Part shown: in pieces, positions 17,040 to 24,602 of the stretch
Numbering within the stretch: position 1 is the stretch's first letter
Layout: every line of letters starts with the position of its first letter
NCBI RefSeq assembly: GCF_001513975.1
Contig: NZ_KQ947988.1
Location: 186,001-250,000 of the forward strand
Source of the DNA: Streptomyces curacoi
Lineage (GTDB): Bacteria > Actinomycetota > Actinomycetes > Streptomycetales > Streptomycetaceae
Length of the DNA: 64,000 bases
Direction: 5' to 3'
Program-made: the position numbers and the translations under genes
Notes under the pieces: generated by a model
Told to the model about the DNA's origin: nothing
Databases searched by the model: none
The model's input: only the letters and a program-made list of their open reading frames with translations

Positions 17040-17705
17040 ATGCTCTTCGGCCGTACGCCCGTCCTGCCCACCCCCGAGCAGGCGCTGAAGGGCCGTCCGG
17101 AACCGGCCTTCACGGTCCCCGACCGCCACACGGTCCTCGGCAACCCGCTGCTCGGTCCCTACCCCGAGGGCCTGGAGATCGCCGACTTCGGCCTGGGCTG
17201 TTTCTGGGGCGCCGAGCGCAAGTTCTGGCAGCTCCCGGCGGGTGTGTGGACGACCCTGGTCGGCTACCAGGGCGGCTACACCGAGAACCCCACCTACGAG
17301 GAGGTCTGCTCCGGCCTGACCGGTCACACGGAGGCCGTCCGCGTGGTCCACGACCCGAGCGTGATCTCCTACGAGCGTCTCCTGAAGACCTTCTGGGAGG
17401 CCCACGACCCCACGCAGGGCTTCCGCCAGGGCAACGACGTCGGCACCCAGTACCGCTCGGCGATCTACACGCACACCCCGGAACAGGCGAAGACAGCCGA
17501 GGCCTCCCGCGAGTCGTACCAGAAGGTCCTGACGGGCTCCGGCTACGGCACGATCACTACGGAGATCCTGCCGGCCGAGGGCCGGCCCTTCTATCCGGCG
17601 GAGGGGTATCACCAGCAGTACCTGGACAAGAACCCGGCGGGGTACTGCGGGATCGGCGGCACCGGGGTGTCGTGCCCGATCGGCGTGGCCAGGACCGACG
17701 GCTGA
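17040..17705 (+). CDS. msrA: Peptide methionine-(S)-S-oxide reductase MsrA
   Basis: 221 residues from ATG 17040, behind GAGGAAGGAACC. Repairs oxidised methionine in proteins using thioredoxin. The catalytic motif GCFWG places the nucleophile at C54; C203 and C212 in the C-terminal GYCGIGGTGVSCP are the recycling cysteines. GNDVGTQYRS is the other family signature. It is a full-length stand-alone MsrA without an MsrB domain. Convergent with the large NTPase gene, with a palindromic terminator between them. Confidence 0.95.
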   Translation: MLFGRTPVLPTPEQALKGRPEPAFTVPDRHTVLGNPLLGPYPEGLEIADFGLGCFWGAERKFWQLPAGVWTTLVGYQGGYTENPTYEEVCSGLTGHTEAVRVVHDPSVISYERLLKTFWEAHDPTQGFRQGNDVGTQYRSAIYTHTPEQAKTAEASRESYQKVLTGSGYGTITTEILPAEGRPFYPAEGYHQQYLDKNPAGYCGIGGTGVSCPIGVARTDG

Positions 17706-17742
17706 GCCCTGGGCTCACCCCTCGCGCCGCGCGCAGCGCTGG

Positions 17743-17770
17743 GGCGGGACCGACGGCCGTCGGTCCCGCC
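17743..17770. terminator. Bidirectional terminator, 28-bp palindrome
   Basis: A perfect 28-bp palindrome whose left half is GGCGGGACCGACGG (17743-17756). It lies between the convergent msrA and NTPase genes. A smaller hairpin TGAGCCC-T-GGGCTCA precedes it at 17703-17717 and includes the msrA stop. Confidence 0.8.
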
Positions 17771-17782
17771 TGATCGGAGGCC

Positions 17783-20700
17783 TCACCTGCGGAAGTCCTC
17801 GATGACGCGCAGGGCGACCTGCGCGGCGACTCGGGCGGCCTGCTGCTGTTTGTCGCGCTTGTCGATCCGCATGTCCTCGTCGCCGAGGTCGCTCACGCAT
17901 TTGATCACCCCGGCGCCGATGAAGGAGTCGACCTTGAAGGTCTCCCATACGGCGTGCATGACGCCGTGCCCCTCGGTCTCCATGCCATAGACGTCGATCG
18001 ACAGACCGAGCAGTTTCTGCCGCAGCGGAGCCTCGCCCCAGGCGAGAACGGTCTCTCCGCTGACGTAGTCCTTCATGTGCAGCGTCCGCCCGTCGAGCGC
18101 TTCGTCCAGCACACCACTGGTGAGCAGATGGTTCACCAGCCGGATCAGCTGCTCATCGGTCCGATACGGTTGCGGGCGGTATCCGTCCCCGTCGGCCTGG
18201 AGCCGACGAGGGTCGTAATTGAAGACGTTCCGGGCGACGATGACGTCGTAGAGATCGACCCCGCGCTCCGAAAACCCTCCGGCAACTCCGACCAGGAGCA
18301 CGAGGGTGCATCCGAACTCAGCGATCAGCTCCTGCGTGAGAGCCGCCGCAGCTTGGCCGCCCTTGTCCGTGGCCTGCGCGAAGAGCACGCCTTGAGGGGT
18401 GCCCGCCACTGAGAGGTCGAAGGCGTTGTAGTACCTGCCACGCCGTTGGATCGTGCGTACCGGGATGCTTCTGCTCTTCAACTCGTTGAACAGCGCGGTC
18501 GTTTCGACCGGAATGGCGGTCAGAATGGCCACGTCGAAGCGCTCTTCGGCACCAGCACCCACGGATTCGCCCCCGTCGAATTGAGACTGTGCGGACTTCC
18601 GGAAAACCTCTAGTCCGGCTTCGGGACTCTCGACCATGTTCCGGAACTCGTCCTCGGCCTTCTTCCGGTTCTGCAGGTTCTCCACATGCCGGCTCAGCCG
18701 GTACTGGAAGTAGCGGTTGCCCTCCCCGTACTCCGCGCCGCAACTCCGGATCAGTTCGATGACGCGCTGTGCGTCCTCCAGCGGGAGCGAGGACAGCGGC
18801 GAGAGCACCGCGTTGATCGTGGTGCTCCAGGTGTCGGGGGCGACGAGGAGCCGGACCACGGAAGGCAGGAGAAGCAACGCCTCCGCCTCGGCGTATTCGA
18901 ACATGCGCAGGACCGCGGCACCGGCCACGCCGAGAACGCCTCGGTCGGTGTCTCGTTTACGACGGTCCTTGCGCGGATGTTCCGGATCGATGAGGTAGCG
19001 AATCAGTCCGACGTCGATACAGCGGGCCTGGGCCAGGCCCTGCACGGCGGCGGTCCGGTTGAGCGGATCGGGATCGAAGCGACCGACGCGCTCCAGCCAG
19101 GAGCGAATGTTCTCGTCGCTCACCTGACGGCTCAGCAGGTTGACGAGCACGCCTCGGAACCTTCTGGCCTCACGCATGTTCGGGCCAGTGCACCCCTGCA
19201 GTTCGTCCGCCACCGGTATGAGCCAGGGTTGCGACTCCGAGACGAGAGACCCGAACGCCCAGGACGCACATGCGCGGACCTGGAACTGCTCCTCCCGGTC
19301 CTCCACGCACTTGCGCAGCGCTTCCGCTGCGCCGAGATTCCCGACCCGGCCGAGAGCCGATGCCGCGGACGCCCGCACCGCGGGGGCATCGTCCTCGGCC
19401 AGGACGGCCTGCAGCGCCGGAACCGCGGAAGCATCGGCCAGCCGCCCCAAGGCCGTCGCGGCCGATCCGCGCACCGCCGCGTCCTCATCGGCCAGAGCGG
19501 CCTGCAGCGCCGGGGCCGCCGCGGTGTCGGCCAACCGCCCCAGGGCCGTCGCCGCCGCCCCTCGCACCTCTGCGGCGCCATCGGACAGAGCGGCCTGCAG
19601 CGCCGGAACCGCCGACGTGTCAGCCAAGCGGCCCAGGGCCGTCGCCGCCGATCCACGGACCTCGGGGGCGTCATCGGCCAGGACGGCCTGCAACGCGGGC
19701 ACCACGGCCCCGTCGGCCAGCCGGCCCAAGGCCGTCGCCGCCGCTCCCCTGACCTCGGCGGCAGCGTCGCCCAGCGCGGCCCGCAGCGCCGGCACCGCCG
19801 CGGCGTCGGCCAGCCGCCCCAGAGCCGTCGCGGCCGACCCCCGCACCGCGGCGGCGTCGTCACCGGTCAGCGCGGCCCGCAACGCCGGGGCTGCCGCGGC
19901 GTCGGCCAACTGCCCCAAGGCGGTCGCGGCGGCTCCCCGCACGGAGGCGGCCTCATCGGCGGACAGAGCGGTCCGCAACGCCGGAACCGCCGAGGTGTCG
20001 GCCAGCCGGCCCAGAGCGGTCGCGGCGGCTCCCCGCACGGCGGCGGCATCGTCATCGGACAGGACGGCCAGCAACGCCGGAACCGCCGAGGTGTCGGCCA
20101 GCCGGCCCAGGGCCGTGGCGGCCGATCCCCGCACCGGAGGATCCTCGTCGTCCAACGCGGCCTCCAGCGCGGGAACCGCAGAAGCGTCGGCCAACCGCCC
20201 CAGCGCCGTCGCGGCCGATCCCCGCACCTCAGCGGCATCGTCGGCGAGAGCGGCCTGGAGCGCGGGCAGCGCGGCAGCGTCAGCCAGCCGCCCCAACGCC
20301 GTGGCCACGGCACCCCGTACGGCGGGGTTGGTCTCCGTTCCGAGTGTGTCCACCAGGAGGGGCAGGGACTGCGCGGGAGCCTGGCGGGCCAGCCACTGAG
20401 CCGCCTTTCCGCGGTTGGCCGAGCGGGGATCGAAGCGAAGAACCTGCAGGCGCCGTTCGACGAGTTCCCGGCTGGGCGGAGCGGACGGCGCCGGAGAGGG
20501 GAGGTTGCCTGCGCTCTGGTTCTTCCGCTGACGTATGTTCCGTCTCTTGAGCTGCTGGAGGGACAGGGGCGTGAGCGTCTCGCTCTGCAGGGATTCGAGC
20601 ACGTCCAGGGCGAATTCGGGCTGCTCTCGCTGAAGAGGGTGGAGCAGTCCGTTGCCTATGCCCTCCTGGACCACATGGAAGGGGACCCTTTCCAGTGAGA

Positions 20701-22045
20701 GCGCGAGATCGTCCCGCCGCGCTCGATCCCCGATGAAATGGGCACCCAGCGCCTGCCACAGCTGCTCTCTGCCCTGTGGGGAGAGCAGACCGCGATTGGC
20801 GATGATGATGTCGAGCATGAGACTCGGACGCATCATCGGTGCTCGGTTCAGGAGTGCCTGAATGGAGGCTTCCGGGTCGGCCTGAAGCCCTATCCAGTTC
20901 CCCATGAACTGATCGAGTTCGAGTGCCAGGCCCGGTGGGTTCGAGGTCCGCCATCCCAACGCGAGACCGAAATCGACAATCGACGGGTGGAGGATCTGGT
21001 AGAAGTTGCCGGGGCCGCCACCGGTTCCGGAGACAGTGACCAGCTGGGTGTTCAGGAACGCGTCGATGGCGGCTTCCACGCTGGCCGGGTCGTCCCAGAC
21101 GCGCAGCAGCATGGCCCTGAGGTCTTTCCGCTGCAGGCGGTATTCGCCGCTTCTGCTCAGGAAAATGACCAGCGCGGCGGCGCAGAGGACGGCTTCGAGG
21201 CCGAGCCCTTGCTGGGCGATGTTCTCTTCGAGGGCGACGGCGTAGTTGTTCGTGCGGTTCCTGTGCACGGTGGCCAGCAGGAGTTCCGCCCGTGACCGCG
21301 GCATGCGCGTGGGCCGGTCGGGAGTCTCCGACTTCAGGAGCTTCGCCAGGAGTGAGAGCAGGAGCGGATTCCAGATGGCGCCGTCGAGACCGGTCGCCCG
21401 GATCTCCTTCAGTGCGGGACGCGGGTCAAGCCCGCAGTCGAGCAGATAGCCTTCGGATTCGGTGTCCGTCAGCGGAGCGATCGTCAGTTGCTCGATCGGT
21501 CTGAGGTGGGAGCCGCCCAGGCCCTCCGGGGTCGATCTGGACGTGGCGAGCACCGTGTACCGGTGGGAGCCGTCCAGCAAACGCCTGATGAAGTCCATTT
21601 CCGGCGACCGGGCGGAGAATTCCCGCTGCAGCTCGTTGACGGCGTCCACCAGGAAGACGGCCTTCTTGTGCTTGACCCGGGACTTCCACAGGCTCTCGTC
21701 GACATCCACCGGGCACAGAGCTCGGCCGAACGACTTCGGATCACCGAGGGCGTTGCGGCCGAGTGACAACGTCTGCCGGTCGACGCGGATGCACACCACA
21801 TCGTTGTTCAGCAGGTCGGTGGCGACATGGGCGATGAGGCTGGTTTTCCCGCTCCCGGCCACACCGTTGACGAAATCGGTGCGGGGCGAGAACTTGCTCA
21901 GCTGTTCGATCAGCCAGCCGTACGGCTTGCGAGTCGACTCGGCCGGCTCGTCACCCTCCGCCTCCCTTAATTGGAACGTGGGAGGGATGTAGCCGGCAAC
22001 GCGGTCGCACGCAAGCCGCATCGCATAGTCCGCCAGTCCTGACAT
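17783..22045 (-). CDS. NACHT-like STAND NTPase with HEAT array and C-terminal PNP-type domain (putative NLR-like defence protein)
   Basis: 1420 residues from ATG 22043-22045 (a GTG at 22067-22069 would add 8). Layout: P-loop GVAGSGKTSL at 61-70, Walker B AVFLVDAVNEL near 129-139, and an ATSRS sensor-like strand near 168, followed by helical NACHT-type regions. Eleven nearly identical 31-32-residue HEAT repeats (VRGSAATALGRLAD consensus) lie at about 576-921. Further helices follow, then from about 1168 a nucleoside phosphorylase / nucleosidase-fold domain: AILTAIPVE, VGVAGG near 1254, YGMETEG near 1355 and CVSDLGDE near 1385. These match the substrate-binding and catalytic positions of the PNP/MTAN superfamily, so the domain looks active. 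Known STAND antiphage proteins (Avs, bNACHT) combine sensor repeats, an NTPase and an effector; by analogy the PNP domain would be the effector, acting on a nucleoside or nucleotide. No signal peptide. Codons in the first and last thirds are less G/C-biased than in neighbouring genes, suggesting acquisition. No partner gene is evident. Confidence 0.85.
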   Translation of the reverse strand: MSGLADYAMRLACDRVAGYIPPTFQLREAEGDEPAESTRKPYGWLIEQLSKFSPRTDFVNGVAGSGKTSLIAHVATDLLNNDVVCIRVDRQTLSLGRNALGDPKSFGRALCPVDVDESLWKSRVKHKKAVFLVDAVNELQREFSARSPEMDFIRRLLDGSHRYTVLATSRSTPEGLGGSHLRPIEQLTIAPLTDTESEGYLLDCGLDPRPALKEIRATGLDGAIWNPLLLSLLAKLLKSETPDRPTRMPRSRAELLLATVHRNRTNNYAVALEENIAQQGLGLEAVLCAAALVIFLSRSGEYRLQRKDLRAMLLRVWDDPASVEAAIDAFLNTQLVTVSGTGGGPGNFYQILHPSIVDFGLALGWRTSNPPGLALELDQFMGNWIGLQADPEASIQALLNRAPMMRPSLMLDIIIANRGLLSPQGREQLWQALGAHFIGDRARRDDLALSLERVPFHVVQEGIGNGLLHPLQREQPEFALDVLESLQSETLTPLSLQQLKRRNIRQRKNQSAGNLPSPAPSAPPSRELVERRLQVLRFDPRSANRGKAAQWLARQAPAQSLPLLVDTLGTETNPAVRGAVATALGRLADAAALPALQAALADDAAEVRGSAATALGRLADASAVPALEAALDDEDPPVRGSAATALGRLADTSAVPALLAVLSDDDAAAVRGAAATALGRLADTSAVPALRTALSADEAASVRGAAATALGQLADAAAAPALRAALTGDDAAAVRGSAATALGRLADAAAVPALRAALGDAAAEVRGAAATALGRLADGAVVPALQAVLADDAPEVRGSAATALGRLADTSAVPALQAALSDGAAEVRGAAATALGRLADTAAAPALQAALADEDAAVRGSAATALGRLADASAVPALQAVLAEDDAPAVRASAASALGRVGNLGAAEALRKCVEDREEQFQVRACASWAFGSLVSESQPWLIPVADELQGCTGPNMREARRFRGVLVNLLSRQVSDENIRSWLERVGRFDPDPLNRTAAVQGLAQARCIDVGLIRYLIDPEHPRKDRRKRDTDRGVLGVAGAAVLRMFEYAEAEALLLLPSVVRLLVAPDTWSTTINAVLSPLSSLPLEDAQRVIELIRSCGAEYGEGNRYFQYRLSRHVENLQNRKKAEDEFRNMVESPEAGLEVFRKSAQSQFDGGESVGAGAEERFDVAILTAIPVETTALFNELKSRSIPVRTIQRRGRYYNAFDLSVAGTPQGVLFAQATDKGGQAAAALTQELIAEFGCTLVLLVGVAGGFSERGVDLYDVIVARNVFNYDPRRLQADGDGYRPQPYRTDEQLIRLVNHLLTSGVLDEALDGRTLHMKDYVSGETVLAWGEAPLRQKLLGLSIDVYGMETEGHGVMHAVWETFKVDSFIGAGVIKCVSDLGDEDMRIDKRDKQQQAARVAAQVALRVIEDFRR
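19280..20320 (-). repeat. Tandem 93/96-bp repeats encoding eleven HEAT units
   Basis: Within the NTPase gene, eleven direct repeats of 93 or 96 bp encode VRG(S/A)AATALGRLAD followed by a variable VPALQAALADDxAE-type helix. The core third of each unit is almost invariant at DNA level. Variation concentrates at the positions after LAD and in the loop preceding VRG. The array is bounded by a degenerate unit on each side (RGAVATALGRLA first; RASAASALGRVG last). Confidence 0.85.
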
Positions 22046-22052
22046 GACATCA

Positions 22053-22058
22053 AGTCTA
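22053..22058 (-). promoter_or_regulatory. -10 element for a leaderless NTPase transcript
   Basis: TAGACT on the reverse strand, 7 nt before the ATG at 22045. There is no Shine-Dalgarno sequence at this start, so a transcript beginning at the A of ATG is the simplest reading. No clear -35 is seen. Confidence 0.45.
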
Positions 22059-22138
22059 GGAGCCGACACGGTAATTGATCTATGGCTCTGCCTGGCCCGT
22101 GTGCTTTTCCCGCATCCGGTGCGCCTGTCGTACGCTCG

Positions 22139-22522
22139 TCAGCCGCCGCTGCCGTACGGCCTCGTCAGGATCTCCAGGTTGTGGCCGTTCGGGTCCTCGA
22201 AGTAGGCGCCGCGGCCGCCGTCGTTGTGGTTGATCTCGCCGGGGCGGCGGTGGTAGGGGTCGGCCCAGTAGGTCAGGCCGGCCTCCCGAATACGGCCGAA
22301 GATCGTGTCGAAGTCGTCCTCCGACACCAGGAACGCGTAGTGCTGCGGCGTGATCGCGCCGCGCGAGTCCAGGTAGTCCAGGCTCACGCCGTTGGGAATC
22401 TCGACCGGGATGAAGGGGCCGTACTGCGGACTCACCTCCAGGCCGAGGATGTCGGCGAGAAACCGGGCCGACGCCTTCTTGTCGTGCGCGGCGACGATGG
22501 TGTGGTTGAGCTGGACGGTCAT
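22139..22522 (-). CDS. VOC family (glyoxalase-fold) protein
   Basis: 127 residues from ATG 22520-22522, behind GAGGAGGCA. A single vicinal-oxygen-chelate module pair: MTVQLNHTIVAAHDKK at the start, FLVSEDDFDTIFGRI in the middle, and GRGAYFEDPNGHNLEILT at the end, the usual metal-ligand positions (H near residue 7 and the terminal E). Substrate unknown; dioxygenase, isomerase or antibiotic-binding roles all occur in this fold. It is clearly related to the protein at 26782-27156. Confidence 0.85.
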   Translation of the reverse strand: MTVQLNHTIVAAHDKKASARFLADILGLEVSPQYGPFIPVEIPNGVSLDYLDSRGAITPQHYAFLVSEDDFDTIFGRIREAGLTYWADPYHRRPGEINHNDGGRGAYFEDPNGHNLEILTRPYGSGG

Positions 22523-22677
22523 CGGTGCTGCCTCCTCGTGTGCACGGCTCGGACGGGCTCCGGGTTTCACGCTAGGCAGGGCCGCCGTACGACACATCGG
22601 CCGCAGGGAGGGGGTGGCTCTACTCCTGTGGCCCTGCGTCCACGGGCCGTCCGTACTCCATCCCCCGGAGCCTCCGG

Positions 22678-22691
22678 TAAGGCTTGCCTTA
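22678..22691. promoter_or_regulatory. Iron box (DmdR/IdeR-type operator)
   Basis: TAAGGC-TT-GCCTTA, a 14-bp inverted repeat 29 bp upstream of the GTG at 22721. It resembles the core of DmdR1/IdeR boxes (TTAGGTTAGSCTAACCTAA) found before siderophore genes. The position before a remnant of a siderophore-binding lipoprotein supports the call. Confidence 0.6.
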
Positions 22692-22720
22692 GCAGTAGTG
22701 GATCGTCGTGGGAGCAGTCC

Positions 22721-22875
22721 GTGCGCGCAGTCAGAAGGAAGGCCGTCCTGGCCACGGCCGTCGCCGGAGGGCTGCTCGTCGGCTGTACGTCCGCGTCGGA
22801 CGACGGTGCCGGCGGCGCCGCGAAGGAGGAAGGCTCGCGCAGCCAGGTGATCGGTGCCACCGGGGGCGAAGGCGG
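22721..22875 (+). pseudogene. Remnant of a siderophore-binding lipoprotein (5' end only)
   Basis: From GTG 22721, behind GGGAGC, the frame encodes a lipoprotein signal peptide (RRKAVLATAVAGGLLVGC, lipobox LLVGC) and a short start of mature protein. From about 22870 it then loses all resemblance to a binding protein and ends at 22978. With the iron box upstream and FecCD-like sequence just downstream, it is best read as the truncated start of an iron-siderophore substrate-binding protein. The rest was deleted. Confidence 0.55.
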
Positions 22876-22937
22876 CCCACCTCGGTGCGCGGCAGCCGCA
22901 GTGACCGTACGACCAGCGCGTCCGGCGAACCCCCGCC

Positions 22938-23301
22938 GTGCAGCAGGGGGCCGTGCGGGCGCTCGGGCTCGATCCTGAGACGGCCGCCGGGCTGGGGGTG
23001 CGGGTCGGCAGAGCGCGGCTGGGGCTCACCGTCCTCGGCGTCGTCCTCGCCGCCACGGCGACCGGGGCGGCGGGGCCGATCGGGTTCGTGGCCCTCACCG
23101 CGCCGCAGCTCGCCCAGCGGCTCACCCGCGCGCCCCAGCTCAGCTGGTGAGCAGCGCTTTGACGGGGGCGGTCGTCCTCGTCGCCGGCGATCTCGCCGCC
23201 CGTACGCTGCTGTCCCCGCTGGAGATCCCCGTCGGCGCGCTCACCGCCCTCGTCGGCGGGCCGTATCTGCTGTGGCTGCTGGGACGTCGTACCGCGGCAC
23301 G
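22938..23301 (+). pseudogene. Remnant of a FecCD-type iron-siderophore permease (C-terminal third, frameshifted)
   Basis: One frame encodes ALGLDPETAAGLGVRVGRAR, then GPIGFVALTAPQLAQRLTR, and stops at 23150. A second frame, open from about 23129, continues LVSSALTGAVVLVAGDLAA and PLEIPVGALTALVGGPYLLW. Joined, these are the last third of a FecCD permease (LGVxVGR, GPIxFVGL and PVGxxTALVGxPxFLxLL motifs). The upstream two thirds are missing and a shift near 23130-23145 separates the frames. The sequence ends at a strong terminator hairpin. Not functional as it stands. Confidence 0.7.
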
Positions 23302-23339
23302 CCGAGGGCCCCGGAGCAGTGCGGCTCCGGGGCCCTCGG
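23302..23339. terminator. Strong hairpin between permease remnant and adh
   Basis: Perfect 16-bp stem: CCGAGGGCCCCGGAGC (23302-23317), 6-nt loop, complement to 23339. It lies between the + strand remnant and the end of the - strand alcohol dehydrogenase gene and can act in both directions. Confidence 0.85.
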
Positions 23340-23377
23340 TCAGCGGCGGCTCTTCGACGGCCGCCCCGGCCTCCGCG

Positions 23378-24418
23378 TCAGATCGTCGCCGTGTCGATCA
23401 CGAAGCGGTACCGCACATCGCTGTTGAGCACCCGCTCGTACGCCTCGTTGATCTGGTCCGCCTTGATCAGCTCGATCTCGGCGCCGAAGCCGTGCTCGGC
23501 GCAGAAGTCCAGCATCTCCTGGGTCTCCTGGATGCCGCCGATGCCGGAGCCGGCGAGGGTCTTGCGGCCGCCGATGACCGAGAAGAGGTTGAGCCTGACG
23601 GGCTCCTCGGGGGCGCCGACGTTCACGAACGCGCCGTCGGTCTTGAGCAGGGACAGGAACTGGTCCAGATTCAGCGGGGCCGAGACCGTGGAGAGGATGA
23701 GGTCGAAGGTGCCCCTCAGCTCCTTGAAGGTGTTCTCGTCGCTGGTGGCGTAGTAGTGGTCGGCGCCCAGCTTCAGGCCGTCCTCCTTCTTGCGCAGGGA
23801 CTGCGAGAGGACCGTGACCTCGGCGCCGAGCGCGTGCGCGATCTTGACGCCCATGTGGCCGAGGCCGCCCATGCCGAGGATGGCGACCTTCTTGCCGGGG
23901 CCGGCGTTCCAGTGCCTGAGCGGGGAGTACGTGGTGATGCCGGCGCAGAGCAGGGGCGCGGCCACGTCCAGGGACAGGCCGTCGGGGATGCGGACGACGA
24001 AGTTCTCGTCGACAACGATCTTCTCCGAGTAGCCGCCGTAGGTCGGCTCGCCGTTCTTGTCGATCGCGTTGTACGTGCCGACGTTGCCGCCGGTGCAGTA
24101 CTGCTCCAGGCCGGCCTTGCAGTTCTCGCACTCACGGCAGGAGTCGACCAGGCAGCCGACGCCCACGCGGTCGCCGACCTTGTACTTGGTGACCCCGGAG
24201 CCGACCTCGGAGACGATGCCGGCGATCTCGTGGCCGGGGACCATCGGGAAGATCGCCTCGCCCCAGCCCTCGCGGGCCTGGTGGATGTCGGAGTGGCAGA
24301 TACCGGCGAACTTGATGTCGATCAGGACGTCGAACTCGCCGACCTCACGGCGCTCGATGGTGGTGCGCTCCAGCGGAGCCTTGGCGGCGGGTGCTGCGTA
24401 TGCGGCAACGGTGGTCAT
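23378..24418 (-). CDS. Zinc-dependent NAD(P) alcohol dehydrogenase
   Basis: 346 residues from ATG 24416-24418, behind AGGAGAA. Medium-chain dehydrogenase: catalytic zinc ligands in GICHSD and GHE (C near 41, H near 63), four structural-zinc cysteines in the CRECENCKAGLEQYC block, and nucleotide-binding motif GMGGLGHMGVKIA. The order and spacing fit the cinnamyl-alcohol/YahK-AdhC subgroup, usually NADP-dependent and acting on aldehydes. Divergent from an XRE-type regulator that may control it. Confidence 0.9.
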   Translation of the reverse strand: MTTVAAYAAPAAKAPLERTTIERREVGEFDVLIDIKFAGICHSDIHQAREGWGEAIFPMVPGHEIAGIVSEVGSGVTKYKVGDRVGVGCLVDSCRECENCKAGLEQYCTGGNVGTYNAIDKNGEPTYGGYSEKIVVDENFVVRIPDGLSLDVAAPLLCAGITTYSPLRHWNAGPGKKVAILGMGGLGHMGVKIAHALGAEVTVLSQSLRKKEDGLKLGADHYYATSDENTFKELRGTFDLILSTVSAPLNLDQFLSLLKTDGAFVNVGAPEEPVRLNLFSVIGGRKTLAGSGIGGIQETQEMLDFCAEHGFGAEIELIKADQINEAYERVLNSDVRYRFVIDTATI

Positions 24419-24602
24419 GCCGGGGTTCTCCTAGCGTGGATCTCGCGCCCGGCTGCCTTCTGGTCACTGCTTTCCGTCCGGGCACGTCGTCCACCCTGCC
24501 GGAACGTGCCGGCGCCACCCAGACCCCGCTTGTACGTACGTCCGGCGGTCCTACCACTGGCGGGGTCAGGCTCGTGTGCGTACGACCGGGAATACTTGAG
24601 GC

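Noticed and set aside
19280..20320. Regular direct repeats that might be a CRISPR array
   Set aside because: The period is 93/96 bp, the whole unit is conserved rather than repeat plus unique spacer, and it is in frame within a protein gene.
18686..20698. A long + strand frame with tandem GQPPQGRRRR-type repeats
   Set aside because: It is the antisense of the HEAT array; its repeats simply mirror the real protein repeats.
24419..24602. GTACGTAC as operator of the XRE regulator
   Set aside because: Only 8 bp, and such short palindromes are frequent in this genome.
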